The notes: a model not told the origin generated them from the sequence alone. A stretch of DNA of 64,000 bases from Streptomyces sp. Q6 (GCF_036967205.1 NZ_CP146022.1:4588001-4652000); one strand, 5' to 3'. Shown: positions 50,104 through 59,855, counted from the first letter of the stretch. Program-made: numbers and translations.

Positions 50104-50400
50104 AGACGGCAGGCGGCAGGCGACAGGCGGCAAGCGGAAAGCGGAAAGCGGAAAGCGGCGGGACGGCAAGCCGGCAAGGACGGCAAGCGGCAAGACGGCA
50201 GGCGGTAAGATGGAGGTGTTCGACGCGTGACGAACACCTACTGCCGGAGTGTACGCACGGCATCGAACACCCCGCAAGATCCACCCGATCCGCCCCGCAG
50301 GATCCCTCGATCCGCCCCGCAAGGCCCCCGATCCGATCCGATCTGATTCGCTCCGATCCGCTCCGCTCTGCGAGATCCACCCCGCACGACACCCCGAAGG
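50104..50400. repeat. Two repeat blocks in the gap before the ArsR gene
   Basis: 50104-50209 is a 7-bp array of GGCAGGC / GGCAAGC / GGAAAGC units. 50275-50400 is CGATCCG/CCGCCCCG-type repeats interspersed with phrases such as CGATCCGATCCGATC. Together they fill most of 50080-50410, which is 331 bases with no gene. GATGGAGGTGTTCGACGCG near 50210 is the only non-repetitive part and may hold a promoter. Confidence 0.85.
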
Positions 50401-50410
50401 GAAGCCCCGG

Positions 50411-50806
50411 ATGACGGCCAAAGAGACCGCCGCCCCCGTGTCCGCCGCCCCCGTGTCCGCCGCCCCCGCGTCCGCCGCCCCCGCATCCGCGGGCCACCGC
50501 GCGGCCCCGGTCCACGTCCACCCCCGTGAGGTGTCCCTGGAAGCCGCCCTGCTCGCCCTCGCGGACCCCGTCCGCCGCACTCTCGTACGGGAACTCGCCG
50601 CGTCCGGCCCCTGGCAGCGGACCTGTGGCACCTTCGACGTGCCCGTCACCAAGGCCACGCTGAGCCGGCACTTCGCGGTACTGCGCGAGGCCGGCCTCCT
50701 GGAGCAGAAGGACGCGGGGGCGCGCCGCTTCAACCGGCTGCGTGAGGAGGAGTTCGGCGAACGCTTCCCGGGCCTGCTCGATCTGGTGCTCCGCGACGAG
50801 GGCTGA
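50411..50806 (+). CDS. ArsR-type winged-helix regulator
   Basis: 131 residues. About 45-125 is the ArsR domain: EAALLALADPVRRTLVRELA, then TKATLSRHFAVLREAGLLEQ with recognition helix and wing GARRFNRLR. There are no metal-binding cysteines of the ELCVCD type; a single Cys is in QRTCGTFDV, so it is probably a non-metal sensor. Residues 8-27 are Ser-Ala-Ala-Pro repeats encoded by 15-bp units. It is divergent from the Gfo/Idh gene, its likely target. ATG at 50411 has GAAGGGAAG upstream. Confidence 0.85.
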   Translation: MTAKETAAPVSAAPVSAAPASAAPASAGHRAAPVHVHPREVSLEAALLALADPVRRTLVRELAASGPWQRTCGTFDVPVTKATLSRHFAVLREAGLLEQKDAGARRFNRLREEEFGERFPGLLDLVLRDEG

Positions 50807-50844
50807 GCGTCCTGTTTGTTGGTTTATGACCGTATTCTGGCGGG

Positions 50845-53376
50845 GTGAGCTGGTTCCGGGCGCTGAAGGACACCACGCGCTCGGGCCTGACGGTCGAGCG
50901 CAAACGTCTGGAACCCTTGATCGCCCTGCGCGGCGCCGCCGGGCTCGCGATCGTGATCACGGTCAGCCTGACGCTGTTCGGCCCGGCTGTGGCGGCGGGT
51001 TCGGCGTTCGGCGCGTACCAGGCGGCGATCGCCACGTTCCAGCGCAGCTGGCGGCCCCGCCCCGAACTGGCCCTCGCGTCCGGCGCGAGCCTCGGTGTCT
51101 CCACGTTCCTGGGCTACCTCACCGGCTCGCACCTCTTCCTCTTCCTGCCGCTGCTCGCGGTCTGGACGTTCATGGCGGGCCTGGCCTGGGCTGCGGGCCC
51201 GACGATCGGCATCATCGCCTCGTCGAACGTCGCGATGATGCTGGTGACCATCACCCTGCCGACGTCGGTCGCGCAGGCGGCGGGACACGCGGCGATGATG
51301 GCGTTCGGCGGCCTGGTCCAGGCGGCGCTGGTGATCCTCTTCCCCGTACGGCGATGGGGAGCGCACCGCGACGCCCTCGCCGACGCGCTCGCCGCCGAGG
51401 CCGACTACGCGCGGCGGCTGCGGCACGACCCGGTCGCCCCGTTCGACCCGCAGCCGCTGATGCTGGCCCGCAGCGCCGCCGCGCTCACCCCGCGCCAGGC
51501 CCGCACCCGCCCCGCCCAGCTGCACGGCGCCCGCGGTCTCGCCGAGCGCATCCGGCCGGTCCTCGCCTCCTCGCCGACCCGGCGGTGGGCGCCCCGCCGA
51601 CGGCCCGGAACGCGACCGGGTCCGTGAACTCCTCGCCGCGGCGGGCTCGATCCTCGACGCGGCGGCCCGCGCGATCCGGCACGGCACGCCGGTCGTGATC
51701 CCGTCGGGCGCGATCGCCGCGTTCCGCACCCCGGACACGGGGGCGATCCTCGCGGGCCCGCCGGCGCGGGCGGCGAAACGCCTCGGCTCGCTGCTTCGGG
51801 ACGTGGTGGAGACGGCGGGCGGCGACCAGACGACGACGCCGACCGCCCCGTGGACCCACCCCTTCCGCCGCAGGCACACGACACCTCCGGACGGCGCCGC
51901 ACCGACCCCGGCCCGGACCACGGACGGCCAGGCCCCGACCCCGAACCCGGACGGCCCCACACAGGCCCCGAACCTGAACTCGGCCTCGACCCCGGCCCCG
52001 ACCTCGGCCCCGCCCCTGGACGAACCCACGCCGACCACAGCCCCACCCCTCGGCCAACCGACCCCACCCCTCGATCAAGCGGTCCCACCCCTCGACCAAC
52101 AGACCCCACCGCCCGACCAACAGACCCCACCGCCCACCCCCAGGCGAAGCCCCTGCGCCGCCCCACCCTCGTCCAGCTCCTCCCGGCCGCCGCGCGAGCG
52201 ATCCGCAAAGAGGCCACCCCCGGTTCGCCGATCCTGCGCCACGCCACCCGCGTCAGCACCGTCGCCGTGGCGGGCTACCTCATCGGCAACGCCCTGCCGC
52301 TGGGCCACGGCTACTGGGCGCCGATGTCCGCCGTGATGGTCATGCGCCCCGACTTCTCGCAGACGTACTCCCGGGCGGTGGCCCGTTTCGGCGGCACCCT
52401 CGTCGGTGTCACGCTGGCCACGGCGGTCGTCCAACTCGCCGATCCGGGAACGCAGTTGTCGGCCGTCCTCGCCGTCTGCTGCGCGGGCCTGATGTACCTG
52501 CTCATGCGCACGGGCCAGCTCGCGGCGCAGGCCTGTGTCGCCATGTACGTCGTGTTCCTGCTCGGCATGGGCGGCGAGGAGTGGGGTCAGACGGTTCCCG
52601 AGCGCGTCGTCCTCACTCTCGTCGGCGGGCTGCTCGCGACGCTCTCGTACGCGCTGTACCCGGCGTGGGAGACCCCGCGCCTGCGCACCCGCCTCGCCGA
52701 CTGGCTGGCCGCGCTCGGCGAGTACGCGGCCGCGGTCGTCGGCCACTACGCCCACCCCGACGGCAAGGCGTGCCCGGACGTCCGTGAGGCTCTGCTGAAG
52801 GCCCGCAACACCCATATCGCCTGGTTGGAGGCCGTGGCGCGGGCCAAGACCGAACCCGTACGCCATCGTGGCCTGTCCCGCACCGCGGCCGATGACGCCG
52901 CCGACGCCCTGCACCACCTGGGCCGGGTCGCGATGCTGATGGAGGCGCACCTGCCCGAGCGCGGCGCCACGCCCGTCCCGGCGGCCGCGGCGCTCGCCGA
53001 GGCTCTGCGCACCGCGACGGCGGACGGCGCCCGCGCCCTGCGCGAACGCCGCGTCCCGCGCTGGAAGCCGGTCCGCGAGGCCCTGGATGCCTGGGACGGC
53101 GAGGGCGTGCCCGACCGGGTCGTGCGCCGCGGCGCCGGACTGCTCCTCGACGCCCTCGAAGACCTCTCCGACGCCCTCGACCACGACGTACCGCCGATGA
53201 CGGTCAAGCCGCCCGAGCCCGAGCCCGAGCCCGAGCCCGAACCGGAGCCGCGACGCGAACCGGATCCGCAGCCGCAGCCGTCGCCCGAGCCACCGCCCGA
53301 GCCGCAGCCACCACCCGAGCCGAAAGCGCCGCGCGCCCCGGAGACACCCCCCGGCCCACAGCCGCCCGCCCCCTAG
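50845..53376 (+). pseudogene. FUSC-family membrane protein, three apparent frameshifts
   Basis: The first half (50845 to about 51570) has about six helices starting LRGAAGLAIVITVSLTLFG. The second half (from about 52150) has six more, including WAPMSAVMVMRPDFSQTYSR of the FUSC_2 family. Between them, the frame changes near 51570 (CTCCTCG), near 51595 (GCCCCGCC) and at the C5 run 52137-52141, each equal to one missing base. Joined, it would be about 844 residues with a Thr-Pro-Gln linker and a C-terminal Glu-Pro repeat tail (53214-53300). FUSC proteins export fusaric acid-like aromatic compounds. The GTG sits 6 bases after TATTCT, suggesting a leaderless mRNA. Confidence 0.75.
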
Positions 53377-53390
53377 GGACCGGGCGCGGG

Positions 53391-53900
53391 TCAGCCGGTC
53401 GGGAGTCCGCTCGGCAGGCCCGTCGGCAGGTCGGTCGGGAGCTTTCCGTCCTTCGACTTCGTGAACGTGTCCTTCGCCCCGGCGTCCCAGGACACCGTCA
53501 TCTTCGTCCCGTCGTTGGACTCGATCGTGCCCGTGCCGCGGTCGGTGTCCCCGTCCGCGCACTTCAGGTTGAGCGTCAGCTTGCCCGTGTCGGCGACGCC
53601 GCCGGTGCACAGATGTCCGTCGCCCGTGCTCAGCGACGCCTGCTTGCCGCCGATGACGAGGACGACGGCCTGCCCGTCGGTGGTGGCGCTCCAGATCCCC
53701 TCGGCGTCCTTCGCGGACCCGGCGGACCCGGCGGACCCGCCGTCGGGCGCGGCCGAGGACGCACTCGCCGAGGCCGTGTCCTGACCGCCGCCGCCACTGT
53801 CCCCGTCACCGCCACCGTCGTCACCGCTACAGCCGCTGACCGCCAGCGCGGCCACGAGAGCGGCGACTCCCGCGACGACCCGTACGTTCCTGATGCGCAC
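53391..53900 (-). CDS. Lipoprotein with Gly-Ser linker
   Basis: 169 residues. The signal ends LAVSGC (lipobox), then a Gly-Asp-Ser-Ala linker of about 50 residues. The mature domain of about 100 residues has beta-rich sequence (GIWSATTDGQAVVLVIGGKQASL, then HLCTGGV and NLKCADGD, which may form a disulphide). The C-terminal tail repeats Gly-Leu-Pro. Function is unknown. It lies between the broken FUSC gene and the zinc cluster. Confidence 0.75.
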   Translation of the reverse strand: MRIRNVRVVAGVAALVAALAVSGCSGDDGGGDGDSGGGGQDTASASASSAAPDGGSAGSAGSAKDAEGIWSATTDGQAVVLVIGGKQASLSTGDGHLCTGGVADTGKLTLNLKCADGDTDRGTGTIESNDGTKMTVSWDAGAKDTFTKSKDGKLPTDLPTGLPSGLPTG

Positions 53901-53998
53901 AACTTCCCCCTACGTCACTGCGGTTACGACCCTGCGGCCTGCCGAACGGGCACGGCCCCGGCAGCGGTGCCGGAAAACGCCCCGCAAGTTACCAGCAG

Positions 53999-54304
53999 TC
54001 ACCAGGACGACTTGCGTACCCCCGGCAGGAATCCGGCGTGCGCTTGCTCACGCACCCTGACCCTCGACAGTCCGAACGTCCGCAGATATCCGCGCGGCCG
54101 CCCGTCCACACCGTCCCTGTTCCGTACGCGGGTCGCGCTCGCGTCGCGCGGCTGCCGCGCCACCTCGCGCTGGGCCGCGGCGCGTTCGTTTGCCGAGCTG
54201 TCGGACCGCCGGATGATCTCCTTCAGCTCGGCCCGCCGTGCGGCGTACCGGGCGACGGTCGCGCGGCGCCGCTCGTTCTTCGCGATCTTGCTCTGCTTCG
54301 CCAT
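53999..54304 (-). CDS. rpsN: 30S ribosomal protein S14, zinc-free paralogue
   Basis: 101 residues starting [24 protein letters not shown]. The long form of S14 lacks the CxxC...CxxC zinc ribbon, so this is the zinc-independent paralogue. The C-terminal [21 protein letters not shown] is the conserved rRNA-binding end. It overlaps the L28 stop (ATGA at 54303-54306 on the minus strand), forming an L28-S14 operon under the Zur-type box. Under zinc starvation such paralogues replace zinc-holding proteins. Confidence 0.95.
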   Translation of the reverse strand: MAKQSKIAKNERRRATVARYAARRAELKEIIRRSDSSANERAAAQREVARQPRDASATRVRNRDGVDGRPRGYLRTFGLSRVRVREQAHAGFLPGVRKSSW

Positions 54305-54540
54305 CAGATCCGCACCCCGCGTGCCCGGATCCGGGCGACGGCCGCCTCGACGCCGATGGCGTCGACCGTCCTGATCCCCTTCGCGCTCAGCCGCAGCCGT
54401 ACGTACCGGCCCTCGCTCGGCAGCCAGTACCGCTTGCGCTGGACGTTCGGGTCGAAGCGGCGCGCGGTGCGCCGGTGCGAGTGGGAGATGGAGTTTCCGA
54501 AGCCGGGGGAGGCCCCGGTCAGCATGCAGTGCGCGGACAT
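54304..54540 (-). CDS. rpmB: 50S ribosomal protein L28, zinc-free paralogue
   Basis: 78 residues: [29 protein letters not shown] with the usual L28 core. Only one cysteine remains of the CxxC pair found in the zinc form, so zinc binding is lost. It is the first gene of the minus-strand half of the cluster, 42 bases from the Zur-type palindrome. Confidence 0.95.
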   Translation of the reverse strand: MSAHCMLTGASPGFGNSISHSHRRTARRFDPNVQRKRYWLPSEGRYVRLRLSAKGIRTVDAIGVEAAVARIRARGVRI

Positions 54541-54582
54541 GGTGGTGATGCACCTCTCATCAGTGGCGGCCGGATCCCTATT

Positions 54583-54603
54583 GAAAACGACAGCCATTTT
54601 CAT
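54583..54603. promoter_or_regulatory. Zur-type operator in the divergent ribosomal-protein promoter
   Basis: TGAAAA-N9-TTTTCA lies in an AT-rich island between the divergent L28 and L33 genes. Each half matches the Streptomyces Zur box TGAAAATGATTTTCA at its outer part (TGAAAA and ATTTTCA). The spacing is longer than the usual single box, so it may be two overlapping imperfect sites. CATATACT (54601-54608) could be the -10 of the L33 transcript, so the repressor would cover it. Gene content (zinc-free ribosomal paralogues, CobW-like) strongly supports zinc control. Confidence 0.7.
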
Positions 54604-54614
54604 ATACTAGCCAC

Positions 54615-54779
54615 ATGGCACGCAACGAACTCCGACCGGTGATCAAACTCAGGTCCACCGCGGGGACCGGCTTCACGTACGTGACGCGCAAGAACCGCCG
54701 CAGTGACCCCGACCGCATGACCCTGCGCAAGTACGACCCCGTAGCGGGCCGCCACGTCGACTTCCGAGAGGAGCGCTGA
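54615..54779 (+). CDS. rpmG: 50S ribosomal protein L33, zinc-free paralogue
   Basis: 54 residues: [20 protein letters not shown] onward with no cysteines, whereas zinc-binding L33 has CxxC...CxxC. It is the first gene of the plus-strand half of the cluster, 11 bases downstream of the Zur-type site, with L31 5 bases after its stop. Confidence 0.95.
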   Translation: MARNELRPVIKLRSTAGTGFTYVTRKNRRSDPDRMTLRKYDPVAGRHVDFREER

Positions 54780-54784
54780 CCTTC

Positions 54785-55039
54785 ATGAAGAACGGCATCC
54801 ACCCCACGTACGGCCCGGTGGTCTTCCGGGACCGCGCCGCGAACCACGCCTTCCTGACCCGCTCGACGATGACGAGCGAGAAGACGGTCGAGTGGGCGGA
54901 CGGGCACACGTACCCCGTCGTCGACGTCGAGATCTCCGACGTCAGCCACCCCTTCTACACCGGCAACCAGCGGGTTCTGGACACCGCGGGCCGCGTCGAG
55001 CGCTTCGAGCGCCGGTTCGGCAAGCGGTCCGGGCGGTGA
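54785..55039 (+). CDS. rpmE2: 50S ribosomal protein L31 type B, zinc-free
   Basis: 84 residues with the type B L31 signature ([18 protein letters not shown], then [13 protein letters not shown] and VERFERRFG) and no CxxC. The GAGGAGCGCTGACCTTC before the ATG holds its ribosome site inside the rpmG end. Its stop overlaps the next gene (GTGA at 55036-55039). Type B L31 replaces zinc-bound L31 in zinc starvation, releasing zinc. Confidence 0.96.
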   Translation: MKNGIHPTYGPVVFRDRAANHAFLTRSTMTSEKTVEWADGHTYPVVDVEISDVSHPFYTGNQRVLDTAGRVERFERRFGKRSGR

Positions 55040-56184
55040 ACCGACTGCCCGTCGTGATCGTCGGCGGCCTGCACGCGGATGCGCGGCGGGCCGCCGTCGA
55101 CGAGCTGCTCACGTCCGTCCCCGGCAGCGTCGCGCTCCACCACGACCTCTCCACCGCCGTGCGGGGCACCGTCGTACGGACCGTGCGCGACGCCACCGGG
55201 ATCCTCGCCACCGGCGAGGCGCCACTGATCAACGACTGCGCCTGCTGCGCCCTGCGCGAGGATCTCGTCCCGGAGCTGGAGCGCCTCGCCGACGCGGGCC
55301 TCACCCGGCTCGCCGTCGTGGAGCTCTGGGACTCCGTCGAGCCCAAGGCGATGGCGGAGGTCGTGACCGGCCACGGCGGCGCGCACCTGCCGCTCTCCAC
55401 CGTGATCACCGCGGTCGACCCGGCGCTGCTCCTGCCCTGCCTCGGCAACGGCGACGACCTCAGGGACGTCGGCCTCGCCGCGGCCGCCTCCGACCGGCGC
55501 ACCGTCGCCGACACCTGGGCGCGCCAGCTGGAGTACGCGCCGGTGCTCGCCGTCGCGGACTCGGACCGGGCCGACGACGAGGACCGCGCGCTGCTCGCCC
55601 AGCTGCACCCGACCGCCCATCAGGTGACCCTGGGCAGCGGCGCGCTGGCGGCGGCCGCGCTGACCGGCGGCTTCGACGTGGAGGCGGCGGCCGCCGCCCA
55701 GCACCCGGCCTGCGCCCTGCTGCCCATCGACGCGGACGAGGCCGGAGTCTCCACGATGGTCTGGCACGCGCGCCGCCCGTTCCACCCCGAGCGGCTCTAC
55801 GCCGCCCTGGAGGACCTCACCTGCGCCGCCGCCCGCAGTCGCGGCCGCTTCTGGCTCGCCGACCGCCCGGACACGCTCCTGCACTGGGACGCGGCCGGGG
55901 GCGCCCTGTGCGTGGAGAGCGCGGGCCCGTGGCTCCGCGCCCTGCCCGACGCCGCGTGGGAGTCGGTCCCGCCGATGCGCCGCGCCGCCGCCGCGCTCGA
56001 CTGGCACCCCGAGCACGGCGACTGCTGCCAGCATCTGGTGTTCACCTCACCGGGACTGGACCGCGACGGCCTCGAACTGGTCCTGAACTCCTGCCTGTTG
56101 ACGGACGCCGAGTACGCCTCGGGCCGCGACGCCTGGCAGCGGCTCAAGACGACGCCCGCCTTCGACGCCTTCCTGGAGGCGTGA
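55036..56184 (+). CDS. CobW/COG0523-like protein with degenerate P-loop
   Basis: 382 residues. The CobW metal motif is kept ([13 protein letters not shown], the GCxCC-type CxCC site) as is [10 protein letters not shown] and the C-terminal CobW_C domain ([19 protein letters not shown]). However, the N-terminal P-loop, normally GxxGxGKT/S, reads [13 protein letters not shown], with no Lys. COG0523 proteins are GTP-driven metallochaperones that deliver zinc when it is scarce. This one may bind metal but hydrolyse GTP poorly or not at all. It is coupled to L31 and belongs to the Zur-controlled operon. Confidence 0.85.
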   Translation: MNRLPVVIVGGLHADARRAAVDELLTSVPGSVALHHDLSTAVRGTVVRTVRDATGILATGEAPLINDCACCALREDLVPELERLADAGLTRLAVVELWDSVEPKAMAEVVTGHGGAHLPLSTVITAVDPALLLPCLGNGDDLRDVGLAAAASDRRTVADTWARQLEYAPVLAVADSDRADDEDRALLAQLHPTAHQVTLGSGALAAAALTGGFDVEAAAAAQHPACALLPIDADEAGVSTMVWHARRPFHPERLYAALEDLTCAAARSRGRFWLADRPDTLLHWDAAGGALCVESAGPWLRALPDAAWESVPPMRRAAAALDWHPEHGDCCQHLVFTSPGLDRDGLELVLNSCLLTDAEYASGRDAWQRLKTTPAFDAFLEA

Positions 56185-56206
56185 CCGTCGACGAGCGGTT
56201 TCGTGG

Positions 56207-57682
56207 TCAGAACGGGAACCGCGAGCGCCCGTGCTGCACCGAGATCCACTTCTGCGTGGTGAAGGCCTCCACCGTGGCCTCGCCGTTCAGGCGCCCGAGA
56301 CCCGAGCGCTTCTCGCCGCCGAACGCGACGAGCGGCTCGTCGTGCACGGTCCCGTCGTTCACGTGGATCATGCCCGTGTCGATCTGATGGGCGAACGCCA
56401 CACCCCGCTCCACGTCGCCCGTGTGCACGGCCCCGCTGAGCCCGTACGGGGTGTCGTTCGCGATCCGTACGGCCTCGTCGTCCCCGTCGAACGGGATGAG
56501 GATCGCGACCGGGCCGAAGATCTCCTGGCGCAGCACGGACGAGTCGGCCGGGATCCCGGTCAGGACGACCGGCTCCACCAGGTTCCCGTCCACCGCGCCC
56601 CGGACCAGAGCGGTCGCGCCCTCCGCGACGGCCTGCTCGACGACGCCCGTGATCGCCTCCGCCTGCGCCGAGTTGATGACGGGACCGATGACGGTCGACG
56701 GGTCGCGCGGGTCACCGGCGCGCAGCGTCCTGACCTTCGCGACGAACTTCTCCGTGAACTCCTTCTCGACCTTGCGGTCCACCAGGATCCGGTTCGCGGC
56801 CATGCAGACCTGGCCCTGGTGCACGTACCGGCTGAAGACCGCCGCGTCGACCGCGTAGTCGATGTCGGCGTCGTCGAGCACGGTCAGGGCGCTGTTGCCG
56901 CCGAGTTCGAGCACCGCGTGCTTGAACTGCGAGGCGCAGACCGTGGCGACGTGCTGGCCGATCTTGTCGGAGCCGGTGAACGAGATGACCTTCGGCACGG
57001 GGTGCGTGAGCAGGGCGTCGCCGATCTCGGCGATGTCCGTGATGACGACGTTGAGGAGTCCGGCCGGCAGCCCCGCGTCCTCGAAGATCTTCGCGACCAG
57101 CGAGCCACCGGTGATCGGGGTGTTCTGGTGCGGCTTGAGGACGACCGCGTTGCCCAGCGCGAGCGCCGGGGCCACGGACTTGATCGACAGCAGGAACGGG
57201 AAGTTGAACGGCGAGATCACGCCGACCACGCCCACCGGCACCCGGTAGACCCGGTTCTCCTTGCCGTCCACGGGCGAGGGGATGATCCGCCCCTGCGGCC
57301 GCAGTGTCAGCTGGACCGCCTCGCGCAGGAACTCCTTGGCGAGGTGCAGCTCGAACCCGGCCTTGACCCGGGTGCCGCCGAGCTCGTCGACGATCGCCTC
57401 GGCTATCGCCTCCTCGCGCTCCTCGATCAGGCTCAGCGCCTTCTCGAAGACGACGCGGCGCGCGTACGCGTTGGTCTTCGCCCAGTCCTTCTGCGCCCGC
57501 TCGGCGGCCCGGTACGCCTCGTCGACCTCGTCGACCGAGGCGATGGTGATGGAGGCGAGCTTGTCACCGCTGTACGGGTTGAAGTCGATGATGTCCCACG
57601 ACCCGCGCCCCTGGCGCCATGAGCCGTCGATGAACTGCCGGTCCAGTTCCGTGAAGTACGCGTGTGCGGACTGTGAGGTCAT
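56207..57682 (-). CDS. NAD(P)+-dependent aldehyde dehydrogenase
   Basis: 491 residues. It has the full ALDH fold: VVGVISPFNFPFLLSIKSVAPALALGNAVVLKP, the catalytic Glu in LELGGNSAL, the catalytic Cys in GQVCMAANRI, and GPVAILIPF plus FGGEKRSGLGR near the end. It resembles benzaldehyde/vanillin-type dehydrogenases more than betaine aldehyde ones, but substrate is inference. The start MTSQSAHAYF is chosen over upstream ATGs by fit to the family. It converges on the CobW-like gene. Confidence 0.92.
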   Translation of the reverse strand: MTSQSAHAYFTELDRQFIDGSWRQGRGSWDIIDFNPYSGDKLASITIASVDEVDEAYRAAERAQKDWAKTNAYARRVVFEKALSLIEEREEAIAEAIVDELGGTRVKAGFELHLAKEFLREAVQLTLRPQGRIIPSPVDGKENRVYRVPVGVVGVISPFNFPFLLSIKSVAPALALGNAVVLKPHQNTPITGGSLVAKIFEDAGLPAGLLNVVITDIAEIGDALLTHPVPKVISFTGSDKIGQHVATVCASQFKHAVLELGGNSALTVLDDADIDYAVDAAVFSRYVHQGQVCMAANRILVDRKVEKEFTEKFVAKVRTLRAGDPRDPSTVIGPVINSAQAEAITGVVEQAVAEGATALVRGAVDGNLVEPVVLTGIPADSSVLRQEIFGPVAILIPFDGDDEAVRIANDTPYGLSGAVHTGDVERGVAFAHQIDTGMIHVNDGTVHDEPLVAFGGEKRSGLGRLNGEATVEAFTTQKWISVQHGRSRFPF

Positions 57683-57781
57683 GGGGTAATCCCTTGCTGA
57701 AGCGCCGGTCACCTGATGAGACGTCATCGTACGTCCGTGACCTGTCAGTTGCGGCAAGGGATCGATCAACTGGCGTGTGAC

Positions 57782-58648
57782 TCAAGCGAATTCGGACAGC
57801 AGGCGATGCAGCAGTGTCAGGCTGTCCTCCGGGGACGGGCATTGCTCCCGCAGGTCCTCCATCGCCTTCTCGTACTGCGCGACGTCTTCGCGTTTGTCCA
57901 AGTAGAGGGCGCTGGTGAGCTGTTCGAGGAAGACGACGTCCGAGAGGTCGGACTCGGGGAACGTCAGAATGGTGAACGTGCCCGACTCGCCCGCGTGCCA
58001 GCCGTGGCTGAACGGCATGATCTGGAGCGTCACGTGCGGCAGCGCGGCCGCGTCGATCAGGTGCTCCAGCTGTCCGCGCATCACGTCGGGCCCGCCCTGC
58101 ACCCGGCGCAACGCGGCCTCGTCCAGGATGATATGGACGTCGGGGGCCCGCTCGGAGACGAGCAGCTTCTGCCGCGCGAGGCGCAGGGTCACCCGCCGGT
58201 CGATGTCCTCGACGGCCGCCCCGCGCATGCCCTGCGCGACGACGGCGTGCGCGTACGCCTCGGTCTGCAACAGGCCGTGCACGAACTGCGCCTCGTATCC
58301 CCGGATCAGTGATGCGGCGCCTTCGAGGCCGACGTACGTCTGGAACCAGCCGGGCAGCACATCGGAGTAACTGTGCCACCAGCCCGCGACGTTGGCCTCT
58401 TTCACGAGGGAGAGCAGCGCCTCGCGTTCGGCGTCGTCGCTCACCCCGTACAGCGTCAGCAGATCCTCGACGTCCCTCGCCTTGAAGCTCACCCGTCCCA
58501 ACTCCAAGCGGCTGATCTTCGATTCGGAGGCGCGGATCGAGTAGCCGGCGGCCTCTCGTGTGATGCCGCGCGATTCCCTCAGGCGCCTCAGTTGCGAGCC
58601 CAGCAGAATGCGCCGCACCACCGAGCCGCTCGACTCCCCAGCGGTCAC
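57782..58648 (-). CDS. XRE-family DNA-binding protein with DUF5753 (WhiJ-like)
   Basis: 288 residues. The N-terminal helix-turn-helix at about 15-70 (LGSQLRRLRESRGITREAAGYSIRASESKISRLELG) is followed by the DUF5753 sensor domain (WWHSYSDVLPGWFQTYVGLEGAASLIRGYEAQFVHGLLQTEAYA). Streptomyces carry many of these beside DUF397 and ATPase genes; WhiJ and BldB belong to this network. It uses a GTG start. It sits beside an ATPase (58907) and DUF397 gene (59469), so they probably work together in developmental control. Confidence 0.9.
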   Translation of the reverse strand: MTAGESSGSVVRRILLGSQLRRLRESRGITREAAGYSIRASESKISRLELGRVSFKARDVEDLLTLYGVSDDAEREALLSLVKEANVAGWWHSYSDVLPGWFQTYVGLEGAASLIRGYEAQFVHGLLQTEAYAHAVVAQGMRGAAVEDIDRRVTLRLARQKLLVSERAPDVHIILDEAALRRVQGGPDVMRGQLEHLIDAAALPHVTLQIMPFSHGWHAGESGTFTILTFPESDLSDVVFLEQLTSALYLDKREDVAQYEKAMEDLREQCPSPEDSLTLLHRLLSEFA

Positions 58649-58906
58649 GTCTCTTCATCCTCCCCATCGGTTCAAGGGCCGCAGTCTGCCATTAAAACGC
58701 CGCAGCCCGTACTCGTTCGGTTACAGAAAGGGAGAGATCGCGAAAGCCCTGCGCAAGAAGTCGTAGGAAGAAATGGTCAAGAAGTGGTACTGGAACGCCT
58801 AAGTCGGGCGCGTGCACGTGCATCTGCCCTTGCATCCCCTGTACGCATTCGGAACGATGGTCGCCACCACCGCTCGCTACGTACGCGAAACTGGGGAGTG
58901 CCTCGC

Positions 58907-59389
58907 ATGGGGACGAATGGATCGACCATGCTCGAGCCGTTAAGGCAGGGCCTTCCCCCACTCGATCCCTCGGCCGTTTCCAGCGCCGCCTCGTGCGCGC
59001 TGGCCGCGAGATACGAAGCGGTGCGCAGCGCACGGGAGTTCACCCGCCGCACGCTCTCCGACTGGGACGTCCCCGAGCGCTTCGACGACATCTGCCTGGT
59101 CGTCTCCGAGCTGGTGACGAACGCCCTGCGGCACGCGCTCCCCGCCGACACCCCGTACGACCAGGACCCGCCGGTGCGGCTGCACCTGATGCGCTGGGCC
59201 TCACGTGTGGTGTGCGCGGTGCGCGACCCCAGCAACGACAGTCCGGAGGCCGGCGAGGGCACCCAGGACTTCTCGGCGGAGTCGGGGCGCGGCCTCTTCC
59301 TCGTCGACTCGTTCAGCGACAGCTGGGGCTGGCACCCGCTGGCCGGCACCCTCAGCGGCAAGGTGGTCTGGGCGCTCTTCATGCTCTGA
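58907..59389 (+). CDS. RsbW-like ATP-binding protein (WhiJ-associated)
   Basis: 160 residues of the HATPase_c fold: FDDICLVVSELVTNALRHA (N box), VVCAVRDPSND, and SGRGLFLVDSFSDSWGW (G box). ATPases of this type are common next to XRE/DUF397 pairs in Streptomyces and may act as anti-sigma factors or protein kinases. The ATG has GGGGAG 12 bases upstream; the longer upstream frame is opposite-strand shadow of the XRE gene. The 258-bp gap before it (58649-58906) shows no gene. Confidence 0.88.
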   Translation: MGTNGSTMLEPLRQGLPPLDPSAVSSAASCALAARYEAVRSAREFTRRTLSDWDVPERFDDICLVVSELVTNALRHALPADTPYDQDPPVRLHLMRWASRVVCAVRDPSNDSPEAGEGTQDFSAESGRGLFLVDSFSDSWGWHPLAGTLSGKVVWALFML

Positions 59390-59468
59390 AGAAGTCGGGT
59401 GCGCTTTCTACGCGCGTCCACCCCCAGGGGTCGTCCGCCGCGCGCTCATCGCGCGGCCGTGCGCCGGC

Positions 59469-59708
59469 TCACGTGGCTGTCAGGTGGTCGAACTCCCCGT
59501 CCTTCACGCCCAGGAGCATGGCCTCTATCTCGGCCGGCGTGTAGACGAGCGCGGGTCCGTCGGGGAAGTTCGAGTTGCGCATGGCCACCCTGCCGCCGGG
59601 CAGTTTCGCGAACTCCACGCAGGATCCCTGGGAGTTGCTGTGCCTGCTCTTCTGCCAGGTCACTCCGTGCAGCTCCGTGGCCGCCATGCCGTTGTACACG
59701 TGATGCAC
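59469..59708 (-). CDS. DUF397 protein
   Basis: 79 residues from GTG (72 from an internal ATG at 59687). The core LHGVTWQKSRHSNSQGSCVEFAKLPGGRVAMRNSNFPDGPALVYTPAEIEAML is DUF397, which has the conserved W-KS-S--G-CVE pattern. DUF397 proteins are small partners of XRE/DUF5753 regulators in Streptomyces. GGGAG lies before the GTG. It faces the ATPase gene and completes the WhiJ-like set. Confidence 0.92.
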   Translation of the reverse strand: MHHVYNGMAATELHGVTWQKSRHSNSQGSCVEFAKLPGGRVAMRNSNFPDGPALVYTPAEIEAMLLGVKDGEFDHLTAT

Positions 59709-59855
59709 GGTTCGCTCCCGGTGGTGCTGTAACGGTGAACTGACCCTGTGGCAGATGTGAAAGCAGGGATCATCTGCCCCAACTGTCCAGGATCATAGCC
59801 GCGTTCATATGCGGCTGCATGGGCAGATGCACGTGCACGCCGGGTGTTCCCGTGG

